In this document: piece by piece, positions 22,853 through 34,298 of the stretch
Position numbering within the stretch: the first letter of the stretch is position 1
How the letters are laid out: each line of letters opens with the position of its first letter
Origin: Fragilaria crotonensis
Lineage: Eukaryota > Bacillariophyta > Fragilariophyceae > Fragilariales > Fragilariaceae
DNA length: 64,000 nucleotides
NCBI GenBank assembly: GCA_022925895.1
Contig: JAKSYS010000231.1
Location: 18,429 to 82,428, forward strand
Reading direction: 5' to 3'
The notes under the pieces: model-generated
Seen by the model: the letters and a program-made list of their open reading frames with translations, nothing else
What the model was told of the DNA's origin: nothing
The model's database searches: none
Translations under genes and position numbers: made by a program

Positions 22853-23204
22853 TGTTGTAATGTCAGTATATTAGACGATACGATAGGTCATAAACCAAGT
22901 ATCCTCCTTATCTAATGTAGTAAACAGAATTGATAACAGAACGAAAGTCAATCAAACCTTGATCCTATTAACGGGGGGATTGTTTCGAGATAATGATCCC
23001 AAAACAATCCTTTTATTGCTACGCATCACTGCTTTGTGTTCTGCGAACTAGCGTAGCTCTACGTTCTTTGTGTTCGTTGGTACCTTTCGTACTACGTCTG
23101 CCCAAGTGATATTGTGCGGTGTTCCTTGCACTGTACTGTCGTTCACGGTGTCGGTTACAACTGTAGCTCCGTCCTTATTAGAGTCAAATCGTACTTCTCC
23201 AACA
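22853..23204 (-). repeat. 5' LTR of copia element 1
   Basis: 352 bp, TG...CA. In transcript sense AATAAAAGG lies about 28 nt upstream of a TCATT initiator-like word around 22992-22996, which suggests the transcription start and the beginning of R. Confidence 0.93.
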
Positions 23205-23539
23205 ACCTGTTCCAGCAGTATTCTGAGAATCAGAACCCTGGTACCGATTTGCAACACGCACTGTTTGAATTTACTTCCCTAAGTAATTCAAACCATGACT
23301 GTTGTTGATAACTTCAACAACACTTGTTTTAGTAGCTATGGACAACAGTCCCCAACCACCACTCAGGAAGTGGGACTAAGACAACACTTCATTTGTGAGC
23401 CTCCAACTAAGAATGTTGGAGATCTCACCTTCATTTTTCATCCTTGTTTAAACTTATAACATTCCCAAACCAAAAACTGAAAGGGCCTTCACTTCTTAGC
23501 ATCTACATTTTTCACACTTGTACCATCAAATCTACCGCC

Positions 23540-24403
23540 ATGGTGTATCTCTTCAAAACACCATCGCCCAAAGCTGGACGATCCGTCAGGTTTGCTCCCT
23601 CACCCGTCAAGTCCGTCGCCAGACTTTTACCAGTAGGTCCTACATCCTACTGTAACCTTAAGTCTACCGTCGGCCAGTACTCGCGTACCGACCCCAAACG
23701 AATATTGTCAGCCACCAAGAAACGACGGTACCAGTACGACGGCAGGACAGGTGCTGGGATCATTGGCGAAGGAACATTTTATGAATTATTAATAAAACTG
23801 TATAAGATTGAATATTATGCCGAAGACCCGAACACCAAACAATTGTTCGATTACCTGTATATACCGGTCCGAACCCAGGATGGGTTCTGGAAGGCAGCGA
23901 CATATCTCAACTCAGATCTCACCATGTGCAGCGATTTGGGAGAAGGATCACGCTGTTGCGCCTTTTATTCAGCGGTTGGTACCCTTTTCACAGTAAGTTC
24001 CTTATGGAGCGTACGTTATGGAGTCGACTTGGCGTTGTCTACCAGGGGTTGTCGCGTTTATATGTGTTTGTTCGTGGTTTACTGGAGAATACTCGTTTTC
24101 GATCCTGATTTCCCTCGCAATCAAATAATGAGTCACTTACAATTGCGCACTTCGTTACTTTAGCTTTGGGTCGGTATCCTGATTAGTCAGCAACCATTTT
24201 TCATTGCAGGCATTGAGGATGCTCAAGAAGCGAAGAAGAATGCCTTTGGTGCTATGGGAATGTTCGCTGTCACATTCCTTGTGTCTTTAGCTGGTATCTG
24301 GTATGACTCGAACTACAAGAAAGACCCTGCCGTGTCAGACGAGGCGGCAGAAGGCTACCAACTTAGCGCTGGAGATGTGCCAACGTATGGAACATCTGCA
24401 TAG
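23540..24403 (+). CDS. Small membrane protein, two exons, function unknown
   Basis: Exons 23540-23992 and 24164-24403, with a 171-bp GT-AG intron (GTAAGT donor, CTTTAG acceptor, phase 0). This gives 230 residues. The ATG is in a strong context (ACCGCCATGG). The N-terminal half is basic and soluble (TPSPKAGRSVRFAPSPVKS). A Cys-containing hydrophobic segment spans the exon join (CCAFYSAVGTLFT, then LWVGILISQQPFFIAGI). After a short polar loop (EDAQEAKK) a second membrane helix follows (GAMGMFAVTFLVSLAGIWYD), with an acidic tail ending VPTYGTSA. Two membrane passes are predicted. Translating the second exon only from 24210 would give the wrong frame; the upstream acceptor fits both frame and hydrophobicity. 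It starts 336 bp beyond copia element 1. I do not know the family. Confidence 0.7.
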
Positions 24404-24470
24404 ATGCAGACTCCAGCCGATTTCAATCCTTGGAGAGCCCACCTTCTTTAAGCGTATCCTAGATACCGGC

Positions 24471-24915
24471 CCCTGAACGCAGTCTCCAGAAATCCTTTGT
24501 GTCAAGCCTAGAAATTGCGTATTAGTGGGTCTTAGGGTAAATCGCGTTATTCTCATTCGGAAGTACTATGTATGGTACTGTAACTGTTAGATGTCATCAT
24601 CTGAAAATTCTGCCAGTACTCGACGAGGGACTTAGAGAACATGATAGCCAAGAAGGTTCTCGCAGCTCTGAGTATGCATACGTCTTTTTTTGCCCCTGAA
24701 CGCAGTCTCCAGTCTCCAGTAATCCTGTGTCAAACCTCTAGAAATTGCATATTAGTGCGGGTTTTAGGGTAAAGCGCGGAACTCTCATTCAGAAGCACCC
24801 ATGTAGTGCAAATGTTCAAAGTTACCAAATCAAAATTCTGCCATTACTCGAAGAGAAACTTAGAGAACTATGATAGCCATGAAGAAGCTTCCCACAGTTC
24901 TCAGTACGTCTTTGT
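24471..24915. repeat. Diverged tandem duplication of about 220 bp
   Basis: 24471-24686 and 24694-24915 share CCCTGAACGCAGTCTCCAG, TAGAAATTGC.TATTAGTG, TTAGGGTAAA.CGCG, AAAATTCTGCCA.TACTCGA and CTTAGAGAAC in the same order, with many substitutions. It is non-coding and lies just 3' of the small membrane-protein gene. It may be the duplicated 3' end of a transcript or an unclassified repeat. 24916-25175 shows no gene. Confidence 0.8.
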
Positions 24916-25175
24916 AGCCGCCGAGTCCTGCACTTTTGAACGACGAACGCTACACTGAGACTGCCATCGCTATTTGACGACCAATTTTGCCACCGGATCC
25001 TTGTCCGCGACGAAATTGAGCAGTCTTCAACGCAGGTTTTGTTGCAGTGTCGCGGGAATCTGCGTGAGTTGCGTCATGACTAAGTATACCCAACTAAGAG
25101 GAACTACAAGCTACTGGAGTACAGCATGGCAGTCGTATGATTTTGAAGTACTGAAACGTTGCATTCCCGTCAGAA

Positions 25176-26985
25176 TCAAATCAATCCTTGTTTTCTTAAC
25201 CCTTTCTGCATTTCATGCCTTGCGGATAATTCATGTTCTTGCTCTGAAACTCGTCGCTGGTGACACTCGCGTTTCTTCGCCACGTTCGCGGTAATACTCC
25301 AGAGATCGATCTCGTTCATGATAATCTCGCCTCCGTCACTGACACCGTAGTAGCCCAAGGTGCATTCGTTATCCTTGAGCTCTGTAGGAAATGCCTCACC
25401 CTTGACGAAATGGTGATGTTAGTGAAAGGTGCACATCATGTGTGCACAGTCGGTGTAAGTCACTCACCTCTGATTTGCAGTGCAAGACTTGAAGATCAAA
25501 ATCTAGTCCGAATGCCCGTGCACACAGAGCCTTCAGTCGTCCGACGGTCAGCGAAGTCGGAAGTCTCTTTTGCAGGGGTTGCTTCTCGCAACTTTCTGAC
25601 GCGAGACTCGTGATCGTCACATTAACTGTATACGACGTTAAGCTTTCACCACCAAAACGATTACCCTGCAGTATCATGTCTTGCTGAAACTGCTCCATTA
25701 ATCGAACAAATTGAGGGTGGTTCGTGGCCAAGAAATGATCCTTGTCCATGCCAAGCTTGTCAGTAAGGAGCAACTCTTGTGCTACATGCATGACATACCT
25801 TTTCTCGGCCTCCGAGCGCTCCTTCACCGATATCGGCGACGAATTTACAACAGTTATGAAAGGAAATCGAGCGATGATCATGAAGCGTGCCTCTGAGACG
25901 CCAATGGAAGAAGTAAGAGGCGTATCACGGAGCGATAGCGATTCAACTGACGGCAACGATTGCAATCCTTGCAGGTTTTTCCAATCATCGACAAGTATTC
26001 CGGCCAAGCTCAGATTCTTCAGTCTTCTAAATTTCCCATCATCAGTCCATAAAGGGATGAAGGCAATTGGATTGTAGTTTATCAGGAGACTCTCCAAGCA
26101 AGGAAGATCCGAGAATTTCTTGATCTGACTATTCCACGAGGTGAGACAACATGAGGATACGTCGAGACGACAGAGTTTGCGAAATCCATATACAACTTCC
26201 ACAGATGCCAGATCGGACAAATCATTTCCAGCCACGCACAATTGCTCCATGCACGGAAATATTTCATTCAAATTCTGAATGGTCACAAACGATTTCACCC
26301 CACACGAGCAAACGTTGAGATGGGACAACCGCCCATGCACGACTCCCGGTGACTGTTGTAGATCGCCCAGTCGATTGGCCGCTAAACTCAAACAAGTAAG
26401 ATTTGGAAAAGCGCGGAGAATCCCGGGCAAAATATTCCAATCACAAAGCAGGTTGCCTCCCAAGTCCAAGTCCAATACTCGCGTCAGGGCTTGGAAGGTT
26501 GGGTCAATCGATGAAACACCCATGTTTCTCAATGATATTCTCGATAATGTGTCCACTCGTTGCCGTTCTCTGAGTTCCATTTCTCCATAAAGCTCGATTT
26601 TCTTCTCCCTGCCCGAAGATGTCAGTGCAGAGTGCGGAAGAATGTTTTTGGGTGCAACTAGAGGAGCATCAGGTTCAACATATTTTGTTTGAAGTACGGA
26701 TAAGTTCAAAGGTATTCCTGTGTCAATTTTGCTGATTTTCAAGAAGCTGCCCCCTCTGCTAGAGAAATGTCGAATAAGCTGCTTCGTTTGCCGGCAAATC
26801 ACACTGCCGTCGTGTTTTCCCCTACTCGGATCGTCCCACGAAATTCCAACGTAGACCTCGCTTTGATTCTTGGCCGACGCCACGGAACCGAGATACTCCA
26901 CCGTCCCGCAAAATCCATCGATATCGCGAACTCGAGTTTTTCCAACGAGAATATGTTGCACACATGCATCAACTGTGAGAGACAT
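25176..26985 (-). CDS. TBCE: Tubulin-folding cofactor E
   Basis: Chaperone that binds alpha-tubulin and, with the other cofactors, completes alpha/beta-tubulin dimer assembly in the cytosol. Exons 26985-25468 and 25400-25176, split by a 67-bp GT-AG intron in phase 0, give 580 residues. Residues about 10-75 form a CAP-Gly domain (VGISWDDPSRGKHDGSV, with the GKHDG signature at 56-60). Leucine-rich repeats follow (LTCLSLAANRLGDL, LKNLSLAGILVDDWKNLQGL), then the ubiquitin-like domain, which starts near TSLTVGRLKALC and is completed by exon 2 (LGYYGVSDGGEIIMNEID). Domain order and length match TBCE; TBCB lacks the LRRs. A reading that stops at 25396 in the unspliced frame would lose the end of the ubiquitin-like fold. 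Confidence 0.93.
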
Positions 26986-26997
26986 GTATACTATTGA

Positions 26998-27933
26998 AGT
27001 CAGCGCCGAATGCTATGGATTTGTTGAAGGACTGTTAAGAGTTAAGAGTGATGAGAGGATGCTCCACCAGTACAACTCCATCACGTTTAGGGGTACGCCG
27101 CCCAGTAGCCCAGTAGGTAAGTCTCTAGTAGCTACCGGTACAAGGTAGGTAGTACTCGTATGTAGGATAGTCTTGGATTCTAAGACAGTATGAACATATA
27201 GTAGTGCTCCAAGGACGTTCGTAGTACGTACTCGTAGCTCGTAGTACACATGTCACATGTGTATGATATATATGATGTGCGAATTAATGGATAGTGCAGT
27301 GAATATGATAGTGAATATGTGAATATAGCATACAAGATATGGAATCTGGAGTCTGGAATACGGCAGTACTCCGATTATGTAAAACTACTGCTTTATATCA
27401 TACTACTCCCTGGTCTAATGCAGTAGTATGACATACCGTATGTACTACTATGTGGTATCTGGTACCCAGGAGTACTGGAGTACCACTACTGGCACTCCTT
27501 CCGTTTGCCATCCCTGTGTGGCGCACGTCGGCCTCTTGACAGGGATGCGAGTGGAGGAGCCAAGAGCCAACGCACACTTCTACAATTCAAAAATGTGCTG
27601 ATGACATTTGGGATTGATATCAAATATTCATATCTGTGTAATAAAAGAGGCTCTCCATCATTTCAATCAAAAAATTCATGCGAAATTTTGTTGGGACGAG
27701 ACTCCCCTGTTCCACTGTCTTCCGTTGCGTTGATTTTTGATTTGTTTCCTCCGTCCTGGGAGAGTAATGCGCGATATATCTACTGGTAGTAGAGTATTGC
27801 ACATGTACCAGCCCACAACCTGGTACGTCTACCTGGTTTGCTTTTAGTGAGCCGCCAACCCTCAAAATCTACTTTGCGCCGTTCTTGAACCAGGCTATTT
27901 CAGAAAAAGGCAACAGTCCTTGCTTCTAACGCC
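26998..27933. other. Intergenic between divergent TBCE and ARM genes
   Basis: Shared upstream region of two divergent genes, rich in GTAC, TAGTA and ACCGGTA words (27110-27250 and 27370-27500). No coding region was recognised and no promoter element can be assigned. Confidence 0.4.
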
Positions 27934-30900
27934 ATGGCACCACGAGAAGCAACAGGGGCTTTTCCGGATCAGTACCTGGCCTTCGATTATGATGCATCAG
28001 CGGCCATAGGTCTTCCACCGCCTCATGAAACGCCTGTCGGTCCAGGGACAACTGAGCAGCAGACTCAAGCATCGATAGAGCCGAATTTGTTGGATGGTGT
28101 TGGTCATCACGTACAACCCAGTATGAATTCTACTCGCGGTGCGGTTACCACTTCGTCGCACATCGATCCACTTTCTATTGATCCAACTCCGTATCCATCG
28201 TCTCCATGGCTGCCTCCTGTGGATGCATCGGCCAGTCTAGCAAGTCCTCCGTCTGAACCAAGCAGTATAGTGCCCATTCCCGCAGGAGGTAGCTTTGGCT
28301 CGTCGAGAGGAATCCCGTGCGTTGAGTCCCCACTCACAGCGCTCCCCCGCCAAGTTAGTCACAGCCCAGATGATATGAATGCGTCTTCGAATGGATCATT
28401 TCCGGTGATCTCTCTCGATTCATTTCATTGTGACTCTCCAGCAGTGCTGGGAAGTTCGTCGCCGGTTAGCGCGAGCAACGTTTATTCGACTTCGCGCTTG
28501 CGTCTCCGTTCGTTCCAGGGAACGATTGGGTCTGTTCTCGACAATAGCACGTCCATTGAAAGCGATGACGACGAAGATGAAGATATTCCAGATCTCGATA
28601 GAACATTCGATAGTTCGGTGTCCAGCCCTCAGAAGATTGTTGAAAACACTCAAGCGCTCGATGTGGTGACCGATGAAGAAATCGGCAGTGATACGAGCTC
28701 GTGTGCAGCGTCATCGCGGTCTAGCCCGTCTCTTCGTCTAATTCACAGGAACAGCGCGTTTGACATGGCGAATGACACACCTCGATCTCCAGAGCCATCG
28801 GCGCCACCATCCAATGCTCCCTTGTCGCCCACATCGATCCTGTTATCATTCGGTCCGAATACAACTGTAGCAGATCTCAAGTATTTTGCCGAGCGCGGAT
28901 GCATTGTTGCCCTTTTGCAAGCCCTTACAACGCCACGGCTTGTAACGCTTGGAACTCGCATGCTCGCTGATTACGCTAAAATGTCAGATCGCCGCGTTGC
29001 CGTTGCGTCCAATCGACGTATCCTTGAGTTTGTGCTCCGTACCATGCTTCAAGTCTCCGAGCAGGCGGATTGGCTGGGGAGGGAGTATGCTGTCGAAACT
29101 GTGCGCAGTTTAACGGCAACGGAAGAGAGTGATCGATACCTTATGACTACGCCAGGACTGCTGAATACGTTGGCACTCGTCGCGCGCGGAGGTCCTTTTC
29201 TTACTCATGTGCAAGACGGAGGAGTACGAACAACTCTCTCGCTCGCTTCTGAGAAGGCTCGTTTACACGCTTGCATTGCTATCATGAACCTCAGTTGCGG
29301 AAAGGCTAATAAGATTGAGATCGCGAAGGTTTCGGATGTTCTAGAGGCAATGCGGGATGTCATGATTAACAACCACGACGAAGCGCGACTGAAGGCGACG
29401 ACATGTATCAAGAATTTGAGTAACGCTGATGCCAATGATTCCGCTCTACTAGGCACTCCTGGCTTGGTGGAATCTCTTGGACATGTTGCGGCTGCCACCT
29501 GTAGTCCCGAAAGTGGCGCAACAACATGCACGACTAACGCGTGTCTGGCCTTAATGAATTTGTCGATCTCCAAGACAAATAAACACCGGGTCTTTCGCAC
29601 TCCTGGGGTCATGGAAGCCCTGATGGTTGTCTTGGAAAGGACGACAGCGCAGGGATCAAACAACGAGGCTCGGATCAAGGCTTGCTCCGCATTGTCCAAT
29701 CTAGCAATCGGGTACGACAACAAAATCCCAATGTTTGCCTATCCTGGATTTGTAGATGCTATTTTGAATGTGATTCAAACAGACACTGGTGAAGCCAGGA
29801 CAAAAGCTTGCTCAATCCTGTGGAGTTTTGCAGCGGAGATGAAAAATCAGGTTCCGGTAAGGTCACCAGTCAAACTTGCTGCACTGAAGTGCTCAACAAC
29901 TCACACCGTGTTCTCTTTCCAGGTTGTACACCGAGGTGACATCTTGCCAGTTCTGGTACAAGTGGCTGAAGAAGATGGAACTACAGAGGCGCGCTTTAAA
30001 TGCGTTGCGGCTCTTACACTTCTCGCGGAGTCGCTGGAAAATGCAATTCCGTTGTTGGAGGCTGGAGCCCTGGCACCGTTGATGGATATTCTTCTCGAGG
30101 CTGGCCCTGATCCGACGCAGTGGAAAGGCCAAACTGCTTCCTGGTGTGTTGGCTTTTTGATGAATATTGCCCAAAGTGACGAAGCTGTTCCAACGCTGCG
30201 AGAAGCTGGCGTAGTGGAGTTGCTCACGCCGTTGCTTACACTTGATCATTATCAGAGTCTCAAGGCTGCGATGGCCGTCACTTTTGTTTGTCGCTACGAT
30301 GAAGGTGACGAAACGTATGATCTCCTTCGAAAAACTGAGAATGTGATCCCCAAGATCATTAGTCTTCTACACAATACTCTGTCCGGTCGAGGGGGAAATG
30401 GCTACAAGTATGGGGTCTTCACGCTGCGATCGTCCGTTGGCTGCATCGCTGCTTTGGCGTCTGGTCCAGATTTCATGAAGGAGAGAATCGCAACAGGGCC
30501 TGTATACGAGAGCCTGCTTCGAGTTGTCTCCGACTTTTGTGTCGAAGGTGGAACCCCCGGCGCAATCGTCGGGGGAGGCCGCGATGATGCTCTTAGCGCA
30601 ACGCTTGCCATCAGGGCGATCCAGTTACTTACTGGCCACCTCATTCCCATCGTCGGGAGCACGTCGTTGCCGTTTGGTATATCCATGGAAGCCCGACTTA
30701 TTAAGGCCCTAGAGGCGTTTGCACTTTGTGGGCACCCTGAAATCAAGGACGATACTCGACTGCTTGCTCAAGATGCCAGGTTTCGGATCAAAGGAGGTCA
30801 GAGAATAGATCATGTGCGAAACGGTGCTTGCTCGATGGGGGCTGACGGTGATGTAGATATGGGAGATGTTGCTCATTTGACTAGTCATTGTTGTGGTCTA

Positions 30901-31236
30901 GATACTCTCCCAGCGATGGGCGAAGATTTCTTGCAGGTATTGACCTACAATCAAAGCGACCCCAGCGCGTCAGTTGTTGGTGGCGGCAGTATTGTGGAAG
31001 AAGAAGACGGCAAACAGAGGGTACGCACGTTTCTGTTAGCCGATATGCGTAGTGGGCGTCGATTTGCTGTTCCGATTGAGGCGAGTGGAGGCAGGGCTTT
31101 CAATGACAACAGACACTGGTGTTATCGACGCGGGCGCTTCTGCACATCAGGAGAAGAGCCGGACCCCAATTTCCAATGGAACGATGATCTGCAACGTGCA
31201 TACGAAGCGTCCATTGCAGGACAACAGATACCGTGA
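27934..31236 (+). CDS. Armadillo-repeat protein with long disordered N-terminus
   Basis: About 1078 residues after removing a 66-bp intron (29857-29922; GTAAGG donor, CTTTCCAG acceptor) that is a multiple of three and therefore reads through. Residues 1-300 are Ser/Pro-rich and disordered, with an acidic patch (ESDDDEDEDIPDL). From about 310 on, armadillo-type helical repeats follow one another (e.g. CIAIMNLSCGKANKIEIAKV, KACSALSNLAIGYDNK, RTKACSILWSFAAEMKNQ). The last about 100 residues are a separate domain. It is probably a protein-interaction scaffold. No catalytic motif, F-box or U-box is visible. The start ATG is in a good context (GCCATGG). The exact family is not known. Confidence 0.85.
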   Translation: MAPREATGAFPDQYLAFDYDASAAIGLPPPHETPVGPGTTEQQTQASIEPNLLDGVGHHVQPSMNSTRGAVTTSSHIDPLSIDPTPYPSSPWLPPVDASASLASPPSEPSSIVPIPAGGSFGSSRGIPCVESPLTALPRQVSHSPDDMNASSNGSFPVISLDSFHCDSPAVLGSSSPVSASNVYSTSRLRLRSFQGTIGSVLDNSTSIESDDDEDEDIPDLDRTFDSSVSSPQKIVENTQALDVVTDEEIGSDTSSCAASSRSSPSLRLIHRNSAFDMANDTPRSPEPSAPPSNAPLSPTSILLSFGPNTTVADLKYFAERGCIVALLQALTTPRLVTLGTRMLADYAKMSDRRVAVASNRRILEFVLRTMLQVSEQADWLGREYAVETVRSLTATEESDRYLMTTPGLLNTLALVARGGPFLTHVQDGGVRTTLSLASEKARLHACIAIMNLSCGKANKIEIAKVSDVLEAMRDVMINNHDEARLKATTCIKNLSNADANDSALLGTPGLVESLGHVAAATCSPESGATTCTTNACLALMNLSISKTNKHRVFRTPGVMEALMVVLERTTAQGSNNEARIKACSALSNLAIGYDNKIPMFAYPGFVDAILNVIQTDTGEARTKACSILWSFAAEMKNQVPVRSPVKLAALKCSTTHTVFSFQVVHRGDILPVLVQVAEEDGTTEARFKCVAALTLLAESLENAIPLLEAGALAPLMDILLEAGPDPTQWKGQTASWCVGFLMNIAQSDEAVPTLREAGVVELLTPLLTLDHYQSLKAAMAVTFVCRYDEGDETYDLLRKTENVIPKIISLLHNTLSGRGGNGYKYGVFTLRSSVGCIAALASGPDFMKERIATGPVYESLLRVVSDFCVEGGTPGAIVGGGRDDALSATLAIRAIQLLTGHLIPIVGSTSLPFGISMEARLIKALEAFALCGHPEIKDDTRLLAQDARFRIKGGQRIDHVRNGACSMGADGDVDMGDVAHLTSHCCGLDTLPAMGEDFLQVLTYNQSDPSASVVGGGSIVEEEDGKQRVRTFLLADMRSGRRFAVPIEASGGRAFNDNRHWCYRRGRFCTSGEEPDPNFQWNDDLQRAYEASIAGQQIP

Positions 31237-31707
31237 TAGCTTACGACATGGCGTGTGGCGAGATTGGTAGTTCTCAGAAACTAGTTCTGTTCGTCTTCCG
31301 TTGGTTCAAGACGGCGGGGTCAATCGGTCAAGTGGCAAGTGCGGCATGTGGATTAAAGTGTTGGAATCAACGAACATGCAGGTCTACGTTCTTGTTTGCT
31401 ATAGTGCTCCAATGCCCCTACTCAAAATGCACAACTGTGATCTCAAGTAGTCCGAGTACACAGTATAGTAGTCCGATGCGACAAAACTTAAAAACCTTTT
31501 CACATCGGTCATATGTAGCAATGGCACAAGTATGTTCATAGCCGTAAGTGCGGGAGGAAGTATTGCGGCATGGAGCCATGATGTAATGAAGAGATAATTC
31601 AATAAGCGAAGTAGTTTATGTCATGAATAGATAAATCAAAATGAAACTTAAGAGAAAGCCGACAGCAGCTGTATAATACTCCATATTCCAGAGTATATGC
31701 CTACGTC

Positions 31708-34298
31708 TTATTCAGTAGCCTTCGCTTGCGTAGATTTTGAACGAGAAGCGAATCGTTCGCCCCAGTATGACCATTCGCGAAGCGCGCTTGGTTTTGTGGC
31801 GTTGGTTTCCAAGACAGACAACAGGTGAATTTGTTTTTCCTCGAACAGCTGTTTTGATTCCTTCGGTATCCTGCTCTTGGCCCATTTCAAAAGAGCAACG
31901 GAGAAATCCCGCCACTGTGGGAATACAATGTTTTCACCCTCATCGCCATCGAAAGCCCCATTCCTCGCTAGGGCTCGTTGAGTCATACCAAGGGACGCAA
32001 ACACACTCATGCGCGCCTCATTTTTAACCTCAGTTAGCTGACCGCGCACGGAGGAATCAAACTTGCGATGACTGCAAACTTCTTTGTGGTAGAAGTGAAT
32101 ATTCTTTGAAGCGGCAATCGACGTCCAGTGGAATTGCACATCATTATGGACCTTCGTAGGACCGAAGAAAACGTCAGCGTCGAACAACAGCTTTGACGAC
32201 GTCAGCTGTTTCCACGGATAGTTTATCAAACCAAGAGCAGCTTCTTTTTGACTGCTATGAGTCCGCTCTGGGAGTGCTTTCACTCCCCTCCAGATGCGAT
32301 CATCACTTTTCATCATGCCCTCCCTTCTTACCACTTTATCTGGACCAACATAGTCGACAAAGTAAGGCAAGATCAGCAGGTCCTTTTTGTACCTGGTGGC
32401 ATATTCGACTGCTTCAGTTAGTGCCCCAAAGTCGTAGCCGTCGTCAGCATCAACAAAATAAACATAGCGACCCTCAACAAGCGGGAGGGCCAGATTTCTG
32501 GCTTTTCCGGCACCATTCGAAGCCGATGTTGACATGAAGTAGAAGTTGTGCTTATGATCATCAGCAAAATCACGGAGGATATCTGCGGTGTTATCAGTCG
32601 ATCCGTCATCAATTGCAAATACTTCAAAAGTGAATCCTGGCTTAAAGAGCTCAGCATATATGGAGTCCAGGAGATCGTAGATGAATTCCGCAACGTTAAC
32701 TGTTGGCATAATGATGGATAGGTCGATTTGTTTCGGTCGTGAAGCCCAGTTGAGACTGACAGACTCGTTCAAGCCTAGCCAGTAGTCCTCTGGTACAATG
32801 ATGTCCTCTTGACCAGGCCAATGCTGCCTGACTTGATCTAACCGCCTGTAAAACTTCTCACGCATTTGACGCGTTATCTGCTTCTTCCCAATCCACGCAC
32901 TGGCGGTTAACCACGCAAAGTAGGTAGCAGCTATTTCTTGAGGAGCAACTGGTGGGAGGCACTCAATTTCCTGCCTTTCTAATACTGACGTTTCGGGAAA
33001 GAGACCGCGTCCAATTGCGAATAAATTGGGAAAGTATCCACCAATCTTGGCAGCATTGGTGTAGCGACGGAACCATTCCATGGACATCACGACAGCTTCG
33101 CCATCGGCCTGATTGAAATTGAAGGAAGTTTGTCCTTTGCGGGCGCGGCGATGATGAAAGAGGACGCGGTCGATTTTTGAGCAGCGTGCAGCATGAGTTA
33201 GAGTTTTCCAGTGGAACGCGTTGTCTTCATAGAAATAGTCCCCCCTGTAGACAACACGAATGTCAGCACAGTTGAGTTGTGATTTACGAATGGTTGATCT
33301 ATGACTTACTCCGGAAACTTCAAGTCATACTTGGTCAACATTTTTCGCCTATACATCTTTCGCCATGGCACGGGTGAAGTTCTTAGCACACGGGGATGGG
33401 TCAAGATATTGAAAGGCACATTAGTTGGTATTTCGTCCCAATGGTGGAAGTCATAGCTCGGTTCAGAAACGACTGTTCCGTTTGTCACAGGCATGACGAC
33501 GTCAAAGTCTGCCATGACTACATCCGAATTGAACATTTCGGCATGTGCTAACATAGTCCCAACCGCATCATGCTCCATGTAGTCATCGCCATCGGCAAAC
33601 ATGACGTAGTCGGTATAGTCTGAACAACTGTCGATTCCGATGTTGGAGGGTTGGCCAGCACCTCCGTTGGTGTTGTGCGTCAAGCTGATTACTTGAAGCG
33701 TCGGCGTTTTTGTGTTCGGACCCGGTGGGGGTGTTGCATACTTGTCGACGAGCAGGTGAGTCGTCCCGTCGTTGGAATTGTCGTCGACCACAATAATTTC
33801 TACGTTCTGGTAGGTTTGCTGCAGTACAGATTCAACTGCGATGCTGACGTAGTCTACAACATTGAAAGTTGTAACGATAATGCACACGCGAGGTTGCCTT
33901 CGTTGGGAAGGGATGACGGTTGAGACGACCGATGGCTGTCGAACTGCGTACGTTTGCTCCGACACAAGGAGTGGAACCGCCATTCGTAGAGGATTTTTGC
34001 ACTCCTTCAAGGAAGGAACTGCCTTGGATAGAAGGAAACGTTCGGTAACTTCTGATTCGGTGAAGGAACTCAACGTTTCAGCGAGTTGCGAAGAATTCTG
34101 TATGGAGCAAAGAAGGTAGACAGGGATCAGAAGCAACACTGAAATCATCGCTATGTGAAAGTCGTGGCGATTTGTCGCTCGACATAGCGTCACAGGCCGA
34201 GCATGGCCCCTTGAAGCGTTACCATCTTCTACCGGTAGTCCTCCTCCTCCAGGGAGGGCGTGTTTGGTGCGATTGACGCGATGCCTGAAATCAAGCAT
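31708..34298 (-). CDS. Type II membrane protein with two GT2 glycosyltransferase domains
   Basis: Exons 34298-33310 and 33244-31708 with a 65-bp intron (GTAAGT, CTACAG). The join restores KFPEGDYFYEDN and gives 841 residues. A signal anchor at residues about 49-66 (AMISVLLLIPVYLLCSIQ) suggests Golgi lumenal catalysis. The first GT-A domain starts at VCIIVTTFNV (about 138), with the donor-binding VVDDNSNDGT and the metal-binding DGDD (236-239). The second starts at LSIIMPTVNV (about 505), with AIDDGSTDNT and DADD (595-598). Both end with similar PWRKMYRRK and PWKQLTSSK blocks, so the protein probably arose by internal duplication. The second domain has MPTVN where MPTYN is usual. Acceptor and sugar are unknown; cell-wall or glycoprotein glycan synthesis is a guess. 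Confidence 0.85.

Larger units (their letters stand above)
16781..23204 (-). mobile_element. Copia retrotransposon element 1, full length, decayed
   Basis: Complete LTR retrotransposon read on the minus strand. LTRs lie at 22853-23204 (5') and 16781-17130 (3'), each running TGTTG to CAACA. It is flanked by a 5-bp direct repeat ACCTG (16776-16780 and 23205-23209), which proves insertion as a unit. Domain order is a small leader ORF, gag, zinc knuckle, protease, integrase, reverse transcriptase, RNase H; integrase before RT is the Ty1/copia order. A purine-rich GAGGAGCG abuts the 3' LTR as polypurine tract. The LTRs differ at roughly 15 positions, so it is moderately old. It carries frameshifts, stops and a nested MITE and cannot move by itself. 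Confidence 0.95.

Noticed and set aside
29857-29922. A 22-residue insert in the ARM protein
   Set aside because: It has perfect splice borders, a pyrimidine-rich acceptor and does not fit the repeat pattern, so it is an in-frame intron.
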